Below are positions 7,637 through 16,700 of a stretch of 54,939 nt of DNA, piece after piece. The translations under genes were made by a program, and so were the position numbers. Source of the stretch: Pseudomonadota bacterium (GTDB lineage: Bacteria > Pseudomonadota > Alphaproteobacteria > Acetobacterales > Acetobacteraceae); NCBI GenBank assembly GCA_018240405.1, contig JAFEFW010000618.1, positions 1-54,939 on the forward strand. The letters are read 5' to 3'. The stretch's first letter is position 1. Every line of letters begins with the position of its first letter. The notes beneath the pieces were generated by a model, which worked only from the letters and a program-made list of their open reading frames with translations, ran no database searches and was not told where the DNA came from.

Positions 7637-9001
7637 TTAGCCCTGCAGCGCCCCCGCGCCGCGCGACACAATGTCTGCCAGCAATCTGGCGCGATCCAGG
7701 TCCTGGCATTTTCCGACGGTCTGCTCGACGGCGGCGACATCCTCGGCGCTCAGCACCTCGCCCGCCAACGCACGGAACTTGTGCCGCAACTCGGACTCGG
7801 CAAATGGATGGTGGAAGTCGCCGCGATGGCTCTGGACGATATGCGTTGCGTGGCGCCCGTCCGTCAGCCAAACCGTCGCCCGCGCCGGCCGCAACGCTGG
7901 CACCAGCTCGGTCATTGCTACGTCTTCCGTGACGTGCACTCGAGGCCGCAGCGCCACCACGCGCGGATCGGTCAGGGCCGTATCGTCCAATTCCGCATGG
8001 CCGGCACCGCCACGCACTGCCATCACCGCGGCTGCATGCGGCAGTGAATATTTCGAGGCGAAGAAGTTGGGCGGCGCCGGATTACGCATCACCGCGGCAA
8101 AGCGGTAGGTAGCAAATTCGATCCGGTCGATCTGTTCCGGTTGAGGCTGCAACTGCCGCAGCACATCGCTCAGCGCGTCCAGCGCCGGGTGGATCGGATT
8201 GCAGCAGGCGTAGAGGCGAAAGTAGTTGCGCGTGATATGCCACATGCCGCCGAGATCAGCGTCCACGCCCTCAGGACGGAAGCCGGTACCGACAAGCTGC
8301 GACAGAGCCTCCTCGATGGCATTGTCCTGTGCCACGAAGCCGGACGCCGCAAGCTCCGGTGCCAGCGCGCCGGCAAAGCCGCTCATGCCGCCAGGCACAT
8401 TCAGCGCCGTCGCGCCCGCCACCACGTTCGTATAGCTTGGCGTCAACACAAGACTTGCGGCAATGCGCATCGCCAGGCTGACGCCGGCCGCGTCCAGTCC
8501 GCGCAGCCGCGCGCCGGCTGCCGCCGCAGCGATCAGGCATGCCTGACCGTTCTGGTGCGCCAGCGGGTGCGGCGTGAACGCGTGGCATAACCGGGCGGCT
8601 GCATCATAGCCGAGGACGAAGGCCGTTATCAGGTCTTCGCCGGAGCGGTCACAGGCTTCTGCCATTGCCAGCGCCGCCGGCAGCACCTGCGCGGCGGCCT
8701 GACCGGACACCAGACGCAGCCCCTCGCACAACTCGATCGCGCGCCCGGCTATGCCGTTCAGCAGCGCGGCATTCCGCGGGTCCGTCTGCGGGCCGCCGCG
8801 CGCATAGAGCGTGGCCCCCCGCCCGGCCCCAGGCGCCATCGCGGCACGCAACGCCACGACTTCCGGCCGCTGCGAGCCGGCCAGGATGACGCCGATGGTG
8901 TCCAGCAGTACCAGTCGCGCATGGGCCTGGACATCAGGTGGGATGTCGGCCCATCGCGTCTCGGCGACGAATGCCGCAAGCCTGTCGATCTGCCGGCCCA
9001 T
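7637..9001 (-). CDS. MmgE/PrpD family protein
   Basis: A 454-residue cytoplasmic protein of the MmgE/PrpD fold, which includes 2-methylcitrate dehydratase, cis-aconitate decarboxylase and iminodisuccinate epimerase. Typical segments are the N-terminal DRLAAFVAETRW..IP and ARLVLLDTIGVILAGS region, the helical core around 90-270, and the KYSLPHAAAVMAV motif near 335-347. The start at 9001 has AGGAGG about 9 bases upstream. The frame extends back to 9187, but that extension is Arg-rich and overlaps the preceding gene. No prpB, prpC or acnD gene is near, so propionate catabolism is not supported and the substrate is unknown. It probably shares an operon with the 174-residue protein 13 bases upstream. 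Confidence 0.82.
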   Translation of the reverse strand: MGRQIDRLAAFVAETRWADIPPDVQAHARLVLLDTIGVILAGSQRPEVVALRAAMAPGAGRGATLYARGGPQTDPRNAALLNGIAGRAIELCEGLRLVSGQAAAQVLPAALAMAEACDRSGEDLITAFVLGYDAAARLCHAFTPHPLAHQNGQACLIAAAAAGARLRGLDAAGVSLAMRIAASLVLTPSYTNVVAGATALNVPGGMSGFAGALAPELAASGFVAQDNAIEEALSQLVGTGFRPEGVDADLGGMWHITRNYFRLYACCNPIHPALDALSDVLRQLQPQPEQIDRIEFATYRFAAVMRNPAPPNFFASKYSLPHAAAVMAVRGGAGHAELDDTALTDPRVVALRPRVHVTEDVAMTELVPALRPARATVWLTDGRHATHIVQSHRGDFHHPFAESELRHKFRALAGEVLSAEDVAAVEQTVGKCQDLDRARLLADIVSRGAGALQG

Positions 9002-9014
9002 CCTTCGGGTCCTC

Positions 9015-9539
9015 CTACGTTCGGTTGTCCCGCGCTGCCTGGGCATTCCGCCCGGCCTGCGACACGCTACCGATGCGTGCGCCGGTGACAATGTTCGGGC
9101 GCACCCGCGTCGGCCGCGTACGCATGCCCGGGATCGGCGTCCGATCGCCCGGTGGATGGTGCACTGTCGCCGATTGGCGCGCACCATAGGCCGCCTGCAT
9201 TGCCGCGACAGAGCGCGCGCGCTTCGTCCTGGCCTCCAGTATGGCGATCTGGTGATTGACCCGCTTCAGCGCCCTGGCGAACACCTGTTTCTTGGCGGCG
9301 AGGCCGCGTTCGCTTTCGGCGCCGGTGGCGCCGGCGCGCGCTTCGCCCTTGCCGCGGCGCAACCGCCGGCGCTCATGGATAATGTCGCGCGCCCTGGCCC
9401 GCTGCGCGCGCAGCCAGCGCGCGAGGGCGATCAGGTCCTCCCGTCCGGCCGCGTCCAGCGCCGGGTAATGGCTCTGCTGCACGAACGGCAGTTCTTCTTC
9501 CGACAGCAAGCGGCGCTCCGCGGCGAATTCGGCACCCAT
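9015..9539 (-). CDS. Basic, charged protein of unknown function
   Basis: A 174-residue, strongly charged protein. The first half (SEEELPFVQQSHYPAL then a Leu/Arg-rich helix with ARWLRAQRARARDI) reads as helical, perhaps coiled-coil; the tail after about 125 is low-complexity and basic. GGGAGG sits 4 bases before the ATG at 9539. The MmgE/PrpD gene follows 13 bases downstream, so the two are probably cotranscribed. The composition would suit nucleic-acid or ribosome binding, but that is only inference. I cannot assign a family. Confidence 0.6.
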   Translation of the reverse strand: MGAEFAAERRLLSEEELPFVQQSHYPALDAAGREDLIALARWLRAQRARARDIIHERRRLRRGKGEARAGATGAESERGLAAKKQVFARALKRVNHQIAILEARTKRARSVAAMQAAYGARQSATVHHPPGDRTPIPGMRTRPTRVRPNIVTGARIGSVSQAGRNAQAARDNRT

Positions 9540-9658
9540 TCGACCTCCCGTAACGTATTTCTTGTATCGAAGCTGCACACCGGTCGTGGCATAGACTATT
9601 GTGTCACAGATGAATGGACCGGCCTACGGTTCTGCCAATAATTGCTGGGAGGCACGTT

Positions 9659-11200
9659 ATGTATCTGACGCAAAGCCTGAGCCGCGCCGTGATGGTCAAC
9701 CCGAACGGCGTAGCGACTATCTTCCGTGACCGCGTGCGGACATGGTCGCAGTGCGCGGAGCGCATCCGCCGGCTGGCGTCAGGACTGACGGCACGCGGCG
9801 TCGGCAAGGGCGACCGGGTCGCCATTCTGGCCCTGAACAGCGACCGGTATTTTGAACTGATGTTCGCCGCGCCGGCCATCGGAGCCATCATCGTGCCGAT
9901 CAACACAAGACTCGCGCCGCCGGAGATTGATTACATCCTGAAGGACAGCGGCGCCCGCATGCTGCTGCTGGACACGACATTCGCGCCGATGCTCTCGCGC
10001 CTGACAGAGCTGGATGCCGTCCAGGATGTAGTCTTCCTGGACGACGGAGCCGTGCCCGACGGCCTGTGCCCCTACGAGTCACTGCTGGCGGACGACGCGC
10101 CGCTGCCGGAGGTGGCCGGGCACGACGACGTCGCCGGCATCTTTTACACCGGTGGGACGACAGGCCGCTCCAAGGGCGTGATGCTGACCCACCGCAACCT
10201 GGTCAGCAATGCGATCATGGTCGTAACGGCGTTCGGCTACCGGCCGGATTCTGTCTACATCCATTCCGGACCGATGTTTCACCTGGCTGACGGCGCCTCA
10301 ACCTACGCCGTCACCATGATTGCCGCGACGCACGTCTTTATCCCGCGCTTCGATCCGCTGGACCTGCTGGGCGAGATTCAGCGTACGAAAGTCACTAACG
10401 CGTTGCTGGTGCCGACAATGGCCGCAGCGGTGGCGAACCATCCGGACGTCGGGAAGTACGACACCTCGACCTGGCGGATCTGCGCCTATGGCGCCTCGCC
10501 GATGCCCGAGGCCGTGCTGCAGAAGATCAAGACGGTGCTGCCGACGGTGAAGTTCATCCATGCCTACGGCATGACGGAGGCTGCACCGCTGGTCACCACA
10601 TCCGACATGCACAAGGAACCGGAAGGCGAGCGCTTCAAGAGCTGCGGCCGCGTGGGCCTGCTGGTCGAAGTGAAGGTGGCGGATGCCAACGATGTGGAAG
10701 TGCCGCGCGGCACGGTCGGCGAGGTCTTGGTGCGCGGCCCGAACGTCATGCTGGGTTACTGGAACCAGCCGGAGGTGACGCAGGCGGCGCTGCGCGGTGG
10801 CTGGTACCATTCCGGCGACGGCGCGTATATGGACGATGAAGGCTACCTGTACATTGTCGACCGCCTGAAGGACATGATCATTTCGGGCGGCGAGAACATC
10901 TATTCCGCCGAGGTGGAAAGCGCGATTTCAACATTGCCCGGCGTGGCCGAGGTGGCAGTGATCGGCATCCCGGACGAGAAATGGGGCGAAACTGTGCATG
11001 CAGTTGTAGTACCGCGCGCCGGTCATGCGCTGACCGTCGATGAGGTGGTGGCGCATTGCCGCACGCTCATCGCCGGCTACAAGTGCCCGCGGAGTGTCGA
11101 GATCCGGGAGGCGCCGCTCCCCATATCAGGCGCCGGCAAGGTGCTGAAAGGCCCGTTGCGCGAGCCGTTCTGGTCCGGGCGGGAGAAACGGGTGGCGTGA
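9659..11200 (+). CDS. Acyl-CoA synthetase (AMP-dependent ligase)
   Basis: A 513-residue member of the ANL adenylating superfamily, joining a carboxylic acid to CoA through an acyl-AMP. The signature motifs are complete: the P-loop FYTGGTTGRSKG near 163-174, YGMTEAAP near 303-310, the GYLYIVDRLKD hinge near 395-405, and GAGKVLK with the catalytic Lys near the end. This is the usual length for fatty-acyl or aryl-CoA ligases. The ATG at 9659 has GGGAGG 6 bases upstream; the frame extends to 9614 without a better site. The gene is divergent from the MmgE/PrpD pair and could share a promoter region with it. Substrate is not determinable. Confidence 0.9.
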   Translation: MYLTQSLSRAVMVNPNGVATIFRDRVRTWSQCAERIRRLASGLTARGVGKGDRVAILALNSDRYFELMFAAPAIGAIIVPINTRLAPPEIDYILKDSGARMLLLDTTFAPMLSRLTELDAVQDVVFLDDGAVPDGLCPYESLLADDAPLPEVAGHDDVAGIFYTGGTTGRSKGVMLTHRNLVSNAIMVVTAFGYRPDSVYIHSGPMFHLADGASTYAVTMIAATHVFIPRFDPLDLLGEIQRTKVTNALLVPTMAAAVANHPDVGKYDTSTWRICAYGASPMPEAVLQKIKTVLPTVKFIHAYGMTEAAPLVTTSDMHKEPEGERFKSCGRVGLLVEVKVADANDVEVPRGTVGEVLVRGPNVMLGYWNQPEVTQAALRGGWYHSGDGAYMDDEGYLYIVDRLKDMIISGGENIYSAEVESAISTLPGVAEVAVIGIPDEKWGETVHAVVVPRAGHALTVDEVVAHCRTLIAGYKCPRSVEIREAPLPISGAGKVLKGPLREPFWSGREKRVA

Positions 11201-11233
11201 CGCACGCCTGCGTCCGTCGATAACAACGCAACG

Positions 11234-11264
11234 CGCCGCCCCGGTCTGTGTGACCCGGGCGGCG
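11234..11264. terminator. Strong hairpin between convergent genes
   Basis: An 8-bp GC stem (CGCCGCCC / GGGCGGCG), one C-C mismatch and a further 4-bp stem (GGTC / GACC) close on a TGTGT loop. It lies 33 bases after the acyl-CoA synthetase gene and about 60 before the end of the convergent small membrane-protein gene. A T-rich tail is missing on both sides. Confidence 0.55.
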
Positions 11265-11322
11265 ACGCCGTAAGGCAGCATTCCCTCGTCCGCCACATGA
11301 CGGGTCGAGGGGAGTGTCGCGG

Positions 11323-11541
11323 TCAGGTAAGCTTGCCGAGGAAGTAGCCGACAACCAGCGCGACCAGGGCAGCGGTCATGGGCTGCTGTTGCACGAAATC
11401 GCCGAGCTGGTCCGGCTGGCTGCGGTTCGGCCGCCAGCCACTGGAGCGCAGCGGCTCCCCGGTCGGGCTGTATAGCTTCGGTTCGGAGCTGCCGGCGCCG
11501 GTTGCGCCGACAGCATCTGCGACAGTGGAGGTTTCGCTCAT
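11323..11541 (-). CDS. Small protein with C-terminal membrane anchor (DUF883-like tail)
   Basis: A 72-residue protein: a polar N-terminus, then QQQPMTAALVALVVGYFLGKLT, one C-terminal hydrophobic helix with glycines. This tail resembles the end of ElaB/YqjD (DUF883) proteins, tail-anchored inner-membrane proteins linked to stress and ribosome binding in E. coli. The N-terminal coiled-coil of that family is not obvious, so the link is tentative. The ATG at 11541 lies 2 bases after the TAG stop of the upstream gene, which implies translational coupling; there is no strong ribosome-binding site of its own. Confidence 0.62.
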   Translation of the reverse strand: MSETSTVADAVGATGAGSSEPKLYSPTGEPLRSSGWRPNRSQPDQLGDFVQQQPMTAALVALVVGYFLGKLT

Positions 11542-11543
11542 GG

Positions 11544-12014
11544 CTATTGCGCCGCCACCGGCGCCGCAGCCGTCGCCGTTGGATTGGCGAACCACTCACG
11601 ATGGCGCAGCTCGTCCTGGTGCGCCCGCTCGAAGACCCTCCGCACGTCCGCCGGCACTTCCGCGTGGCGAGCAGCACGCTCATAGGCCGAGACAGTGTCT
11701 TCCTCGTTGGTGCGCATGGCGCCAAGGATGGCATTGTCACCCATGATGCTGGCCAGCGCCACCTTACCGGTGGTCAGCATCTGCTTCATGTCGCCCTCGC
11801 GGTGCTGCGTGGCGCCGATCTGACCGGCGATCTGCATCAGCTCCTGCACGTGCCGGTCATGATCCGACTTAAATGACGCGACCGTCTGCTTCCATTGCGG
11901 ATTTTCCAGCTTGCTGATCGTCGATTCATAGGCGGCGATCGCATCATGTTCGAGCAGGAGCAGGTTTTCTACCAGATCCCGATAGGTCGATTCGGTTCCG
12001 ACCGTGGTTACCAT
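11544..12014 (-). CDS. Ferritin-like four-helix-bundle protein (DUF2383 / PA2169-type)
   Basis: The 156-residue protein has four predicted helices with acidic/histidine pairs typical of ferritin-like folds: LLEHDAIAAYE near 20-30, DHDRHVQEL near 51-59, EEDTVSAYE near 104-112 and HQDELRHREWF near 131-141. It matches the PA2169 family, known from stress and stationary-phase clusters. Metal binding is plausible but unproven. The short Ala/Pro-rich end lies outside the domain. GGAGAAA precedes the ATG at 12014, and a perfect 13-bp palindrome covers the leader. It is cotranscribed with the small membrane protein that follows. Confidence 0.78.
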   Translation of the reverse strand: MVTTVGTESTYRDLVENLLLLEHDAIAAYESTISKLENPQWKQTVASFKSDHDRHVQELMQIAGQIGATQHREGDMKQMLTTGKVALASIMGDNAILGAMRTNEEDTVSAYERAARHAEVPADVRRVFERAHQDELRHREWFANPTATAAAPVAAQ

Positions 12015-12024
12015 GGTCTTTCTC

Positions 12025-12037
12025 CGTTATAATAACG
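12025..12037. promoter_or_regulatory. Perfect 13-bp palindrome in the leader of the ferritin-like gene
   Basis: CGTTAT-A-ATAACG lies 11 bases upstream of the ATG at 12014 and touches the ribosome-binding site. Read leftward it includes TATTAT/TATAAC, usable as a -10 box. It could be an operator or a small hairpin. Confidence 0.35.
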
Positions 12038-12172
12038 TCACAATCTCGCGCCGGTTGGTATTCGCCGTAGCTTCGAGACTATTGGGGTTGCCGCGATCCC
12101 GCGGCGGGGTGCGGGTCTAACGGGCAGAAGGGAAGGCGGTTCCCTCTGGACATGTGACCACGCTCGTATTGA

Positions 12173-12400
12173 TCAGGAGCGCCGGTCGGTATGCGTGTGA
12201 TGCGTGTCACGTTCCCCGCCGCCGCCGGACACGCGGCTGGCCGACGTGTTCGTCGGCTCGCCGGGCACCGGGCCTGTGCCGGACTGCGCGCCACCGCCTT
12301 TCTTTCCCGTTGGCTGATGGTTCTTGCCGGGATGGTCGCGATCCTGGTGGCTGCTACCGGGACCACCGAACCGCTCAGTCGCGTCACTGTTCTTCGTCAT
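12173..12400 (-). CDS. Small hydrophilic Gly/His-rich protein
   Basis: A 75-residue protein with almost no hydrophobic residues, rich in Gly, His, Thr, Ser and charged residues, ending HHTHTDRRS. It is expected to be intrinsically disordered. The ATG at 12400 is 2 bases after the TGA of the gene before it (TGA-AC-ATG), so translation is probably coupled. Small hydrophilic proteins of this style occur in desiccation and general-stress clusters of Alphaproteobacteria; that link is inference. No domain is recognised. Confidence 0.55.
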   Translation of the reverse strand: MTKNSDATERFGGPGSSHQDRDHPGKNHQPTGKKGGGAQSGTGPVPGEPTNTSASRVSGGGGERDTHHTHTDRRS

Positions 12401-12402
12401 GT

Positions 12403-12594
12403 TCAACGGTCCTGCTGGTAGCCGGTGTTTGTCGTGTTTTGCTTGGTGTTGCCGGTGCGGCCCTGCTGGTCGAGGTTTCCGTCCGGTGGCGTGGTATCGG
12501 CCGGCACGTGACCGGCGATTGAAGCCTTGCCTTCATCTTTCGGCCCGGCTTTCGGGCGCTGATCCGGCGGTACGGGCGGTGGATGTGCGGACAT
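12403..12594 (-). CDS. Small hydrophilic Pro-rich protein
   Basis: A 63-residue, proline-, asparagine- and glutamine-rich protein (begins MSAHPPPVPPDQRP, ends NTGYQQDR) with no hydrophobic core, so likely disordered. AAGGAGGG 7 bases upstream of the ATG at 12594 is a very good ribosome-binding site and is the main reason to call it real. It is the first gene of a coupled pair with the Gly/His-rich protein. It shares a 164-base divergent promoter region, holding an FNR-like box, with the BON-domain gene. Confidence 0.6.
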   Translation of the reverse strand: MSAHPPPVPPDQRPKAGPKDEGKASIAGHVPADTTPPDGNLDQQGRTGNTKQNTTNTGYQQDR

Positions 12595-12672
12595 GTTGGT
12601 CCCTCCTTCGCAGGGTCCAACGCCTGGTTCAGTCTTTGGGTTTGCCGCTGGTCTGAGGAGAATTTCGCTGCA

Positions 12673-12686
12673 ATGACATAGATCAA
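12673..12686. promoter_or_regulatory. Imperfect FNR/FixK-type box
   Basis: ATGAC-ATAG-ATCAA matches the FNR/FixK consensus TTGAT-N4-ATCAA at 8 of 10 defined positions, with a perfect right half. It lies about 80 bases from each of two divergent starts (12594 leftward and 12759 rightward), a normal distance for an activator site. A FixK-like regulator with the right recognition residues is encoded at 18843-19583. Confidence 0.45.
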
Positions 12687-12710
12687 TGGCAGGCATTCAC
12701 GTACCTGTAA

Positions 12711-12725
12711 GTTGTGCGGCACAAC
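12711..12725. promoter_or_regulatory. Inverted repeat GTTGTG-CGG-CACAAC
   Basis: Perfect 6-bp arms around a 3-base spacer, 33 bases before the BON gene's ATG and 25 bases after the FNR-like box. Position and symmetry suit a repressor operator overlapping the promoter or transcript start. The binding protein is unknown. Confidence 0.4.
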
Positions 12726-12758
12726 ATAGGTCACGCGCTGTATTCGGCGGGGAAGAAG

Positions 12759-13457
12759 ATGAATCGTATCCGGCGTGTGGACCCCGTCGCCCGTAAGCAG
12801 GCTGAATTGAACTTGGTGCGGCAGTTGGCCGAAATTGCCTTACTGGCCGGCATCCGGCAGTGCGAAGATCTCGCGGATGTTGCGCACGTCCGTCGCTATC
12901 ATCACGGCCAGGAGCCCTCGCCCGTGCTGCGTTGCCGGACCAGCTCCCATGAGGCAGCGGCAGAGACGAGCTTGCCCTTCCCGACTGATGAGGAACTGGC
13001 CGAGTCGGCGCGTATGGCGGTTGCACGTCACGGCGTCGGCCGCGATGCACCGATTACCGTAACCGTCATCAATGGTTGGCTGATCCTGGAAGGCGAGGTT
13101 GAGTCAGCCCATTTGCGCCACGAGCTCGAGACTGTGGTCCGTGGCCTGAACGGCATTACCGGCGTCAGCAACCGGGTCATACTGGCCAATGATGCACTGG
13201 CCCAGCGGGTGCAGCAGAAGATCGTCGATGCATTTCTGGCCGACGCCCGGGCGCAGGCCTTCCGCGTTCAGGTCAGCGCCGTCGAGCAGACAGTGGTGCT
13301 CAGCGGCTCCGCCCGTTCCGAGGTGGAACGCGATCAGGCGGTCACCGCGGCATGGCAGGTGCCGGGCACCGAGGTCGTGGTAAACGAAATCCAGCTCTCC
13401 GCGATTCAGGCGACTGCTGCTGGAACGAACGTCCCCGCCTACAGTCGCCTGCAGTAA
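12759..13457 (+). CDS. BON-domain protein (two BON domains)
   Basis: The 232-residue protein has an N-terminal part of about 70 residues without clear features, then two BON domains (about 75-145 and 150-218). Each shows the alternating pattern with a central strand such as ITVTVINGWLILEGEV and QVSAVEQTVVLSGSA, ending in GV.NRV or VVVNEI. BON domains bind phospholipid or other proteins; many two-BON proteins are periplasmic (OsmY), but no signal peptide is seen, so a cytoplasmic location is likely. I chose ATG 12759 after GGGGAAG; an upstream GTG at 12714 lies inside a palindrome and lacks a ribosome-binding site. The divergent promoter carries an FNR-like box. Confidence 0.78.
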   Translation: MNRIRRVDPVARKQAELNLVRQLAEIALLAGIRQCEDLADVAHVRRYHHGQEPSPVLRCRTSSHEAAAETSLPFPTDEELAESARMAVARHGVGRDAPITVTVINGWLILEGEVESAHLRHELETVVRGLNGITGVSNRVILANDALAQRVQQKIVDAFLADARAQAFRVQVSAVEQTVVLSGSARSEVERDQAVTAAWQVPGTEVVVNEIQLSAIQATAAGTNVPAYSRLQ

Positions 13458-13777
13458 CCTGAGGCGGCTTGGCTTCAGCGGCGGAACCGTGTGCTTCGTG
13501 CCCCGCGGCACGAAAGCCTGGCGGCACGAGGTAGGAGCAGTTCGGTTTGTGCCACACCGGCGGACCAGCAACGCTGATCCAGGACGGGTTACCCTGGATC
13601 GATCCCGGCGCGAACCAGCGCAGGGTTCGGGCTGGGTGACGGCAGCCTGAATGTCAAGTAAGATTGACACGCGTCTGACGCGTGGTCATGCTTGCGGCGC
13701 CACGCCACGCGGACGAGCACCCACCGCCTGCCTGGGCGTGCGCCCGGATTGATCCGGCACTTTAACGGGCAGCTTCC
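13458..13777. other. Intergenic region upstream of the FixL-like kinase, with several inverted repeats
   Basis: These 320 bases carry two hairpins (TTCGTGCC / GGCACGAA at 13495-13514; GATCCAGG / CCTGGATC at 13576-13600), then the nested repeats listed at 13652-13684. The first hairpin may end the BON transcript. No convincing gene is present on either strand. Confidence 0.5.
13652..13684 (+). promoter_or_regulatory. Candidate promoter/operator of the fixL-like gene
   Basis: TGTCAA-N6-TTGACA (13652-13669) is an 18-bp inverted repeat whose right arm is also a consensus -35 box. It is followed at 13668-13684 by CACGCGT-CTG-ACGCGTG. The -10 region 17 bases on (CATGCT) is poor, so an activator may be needed. 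The start codon is about 95 bases downstream. Confidence 0.35.
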
Positions 13778-16700
13778 ATGTTCGACGGATCTGCGTCGAC
13801 CCTCGGTAACAAGGCGCAACCGGCCCACCCCCTTGCGTGGCATTTGTTCCGACTTTGCATCGCACTGGTGCTGCCGGTTTTGCTGTTCGCCGTGGCCTTG
13901 GCCTGGCTCTACGTTGACTCGCAACGAGCAAGCCTGGAAACGACGGCGCAGGCGGTTGCACGCGGTGCAGCACATGCGGTTGATCGGGAACTGACCCGGG
14001 CGACCATTGCTGGCAAGATGCTGGCACAATCACGTTCAATCGCGGTCGGCAACCTGGAGCGGGTCGCACAACGGGCGGCCGGCCTGCGTGAAGAGCTTGG
14101 GCTCGATGTACGGCTGTATGACCAGACCGGGCACCTGCTTGTTGACACCGCGAAAGCCCGCGGCGACGCCCAGCCGCCGGTACGCCCCCCACTGGCCGAC
14201 GCATCGCAGGCGAACCAGCCGGCAATCTCAGACTACGTCGTCGACACCATTGCGGGTCCTGGAGCGCAGATCACCGTTCCCGTGCGAGACGCACAGCAGG
14301 TCACCCATCTGCTGGTCATTCCGGTCCCTGCCAGCCGCATCCGCGAGATTGCGCATGGGCGGGCAGACAAGTGGATGACAATCATCACAGATCGCCTGGG
14401 CGTTATTGTCGCCCGCTCCGAGGGCTTGCAGCCGCCGGTGGGCCAACCCTTTCCGCCTGCGCTTATGGCGGAAACCGCTGGTCGCGAGACCGGCATTGTT
14501 GTTGCCGATGATCTGGATGGACATCCTGTTCTTGCAGCCTTCAGCCGGTTGCCAACATCGGGCTGGGCGGCATGGGCGGTCGCGCCCGTCGCCCAGATGG
14601 ACTCGCCGCTTAAACAGTCGATCGGCGCCCTGTTGGCGCTGGCTGCGCTGCTCACTGTGCTATCGAGCGCGCTGGCGACCCACTTCGCGCGGCGCATTGC
14701 CCGCTCTGTCGGAGCATTACGGGCCCAGGCCGCCGGCCTCCGTGCCGGCGAGGCGGTTACACCGCCGCCGAGCGATGTGGCAGAACTTTGGGATGTGAGC
14801 CAGGCGCTGGCGCTGGCGGCAGCGGACCGGCTCGCCGCGGAGGCGCAACTACAGGAGCAGAACCTGGCGCTAAAGCATGCCTCCAAGCGTCAGGAGGACA
14901 TTCTGGACGCTTTGCCGGCCCTGGTGGTGCTGCTTGACGGCGACGGACGAATTGCCGCGGTGAATGAGGGATGGCGGACCAACCCGCGCGTGGGACCAGC
15001 CCAGCGGTCCATGGTCGGCGATGACTACCTGGCCGCCTGCCTGCCCGGCGCGCGGGCGGGCGACGCACAGATCAAGGCCACGCTCGAAGGGTTGCAGGAG
15101 GTTGTGGCGGGACGACGGCAGCGCTTCGAGACGATTTACACGCTGGCGCCGCCCGGCGGCGATCCATGCTGGTTCCAGTGCATCGCCGTCGCACACGCCG
15201 TGGATCACGCCGCGGGTGCCACCGGTGGGGCCGTCGTGATGCACCTCGACATGACAAAGCAGGTGCAGACACAGGAAACCCTGGCAGAACGCGAGGCGCA
15301 GTTGCGGCTGTTCATTGAGCGGACGCCAGCCGCCATCGCCGTGTTCGATACAGATATGCGGTACCTGTCAGTGAGCCGGCGCTTCCTGGCCGACTATGGA
15401 CTTGACACCACCGACCCCAACGCTTTGCTCGGCCGTTCCCACTATGATGTCTTCCCCGACATGATGGAGCACTGGCGTGCGGTGCACCGCCGCGTGCTGG
15501 TAGATGGCGAAACTCTGTCGGCGCAGGAGGAGGCGTTCCCGCGCCATGATGGCCGTATCGACTGGGTGCGCTGGGAGATGACGCCATGGCGTCACCGGGG
15601 CGGCTCGATCGGCGGCGCCGTCCTGTTCACGGAAATGGTTACAGAGCGGAAGCAGGCCGAGGCCGCGCTGCGAAACAGTGAAGCGCGGCTTCGCCTGGCA
15701 ATCGAGGCGACCGGGCTTGGCACCTTGGATGAGGATCTGCTGAGCGGCCGGGCGGTATGGAACAACACGGCGTTCCGCATCCTGGGCCTCGAGCGGGCCA
15801 GCACCCCGCTCAGCCGGAAGGACTGGAGGGACAGCGTCCACCCTGACGACCGCGATCGGGTGCAGGACGCATATCTCGCCGCGCGATCCGCCGGTACTCT
15901 GTTCCAATGCGAGCACCGCATCATCCGGCCCACCGGCGAAGTTCGCTGGATTCGCCCCCTTGGCCGCTTCCTGCAGGGCGCCTTCGGTGAGGCGCTCCGC
16001 TTTGTCGGCGTCTTCAGTGATATCACCAGCCTGAAACACGCAAGCGAGCGGCAGGAGCGCCTGCTGCAACTGATTGAGCAAAGCAACGACTTCATTGCTC
16101 TGGCCGATGCCTCGGGCCAGTTGACCTACATGAACCGCGGCGGCCGGCAGATGATCGGGCTGGGAGCCGACGCCGACCTGTCTGCGCTCAACTTCGCCGA
16201 CTACGTAGCGCCGGAGTCACGCGACCTGTTCGAGACCACGGTGGTGCCCACGATCGTCGCGCAGGGGCTGTGGGAAGGCGAGATGCAACTGGTGCATCAG
16301 CGCACGGGCGCACGGATCGACATCTTCCGCTCCACCTTCGCGTTGCGCGACGAAACCGGTCTGGTGTCCGGCTTCGGTACGGTAAGCCGCGATATTACGA
16401 CCGCCAAGCAGGCTGAAGCCGCGCTGGCCGAAAGTGAGGCGCGGCTGCGCTCGATCCTGGAATCGGTTCCCGACGGCATGGTGCTGTCTGATGAAACCGG
16501 GACCATCCAGTCCTTCAGCGCCACCGCGGAGCTTCTGTTTGGCTGGTCGGCCAGCGAGGTCGTCGGCCGCAACGTGTCAGTCCTGATGGCGTCGCCCGAC
16601 AGGGACCACCACGATGTGCACATGGCGCGCTACATTGAAAGTGGCATCAAACGGGTCATCGGCACCGGCCGCACCGTGACAGGACTCCGTAAGAATGGCT

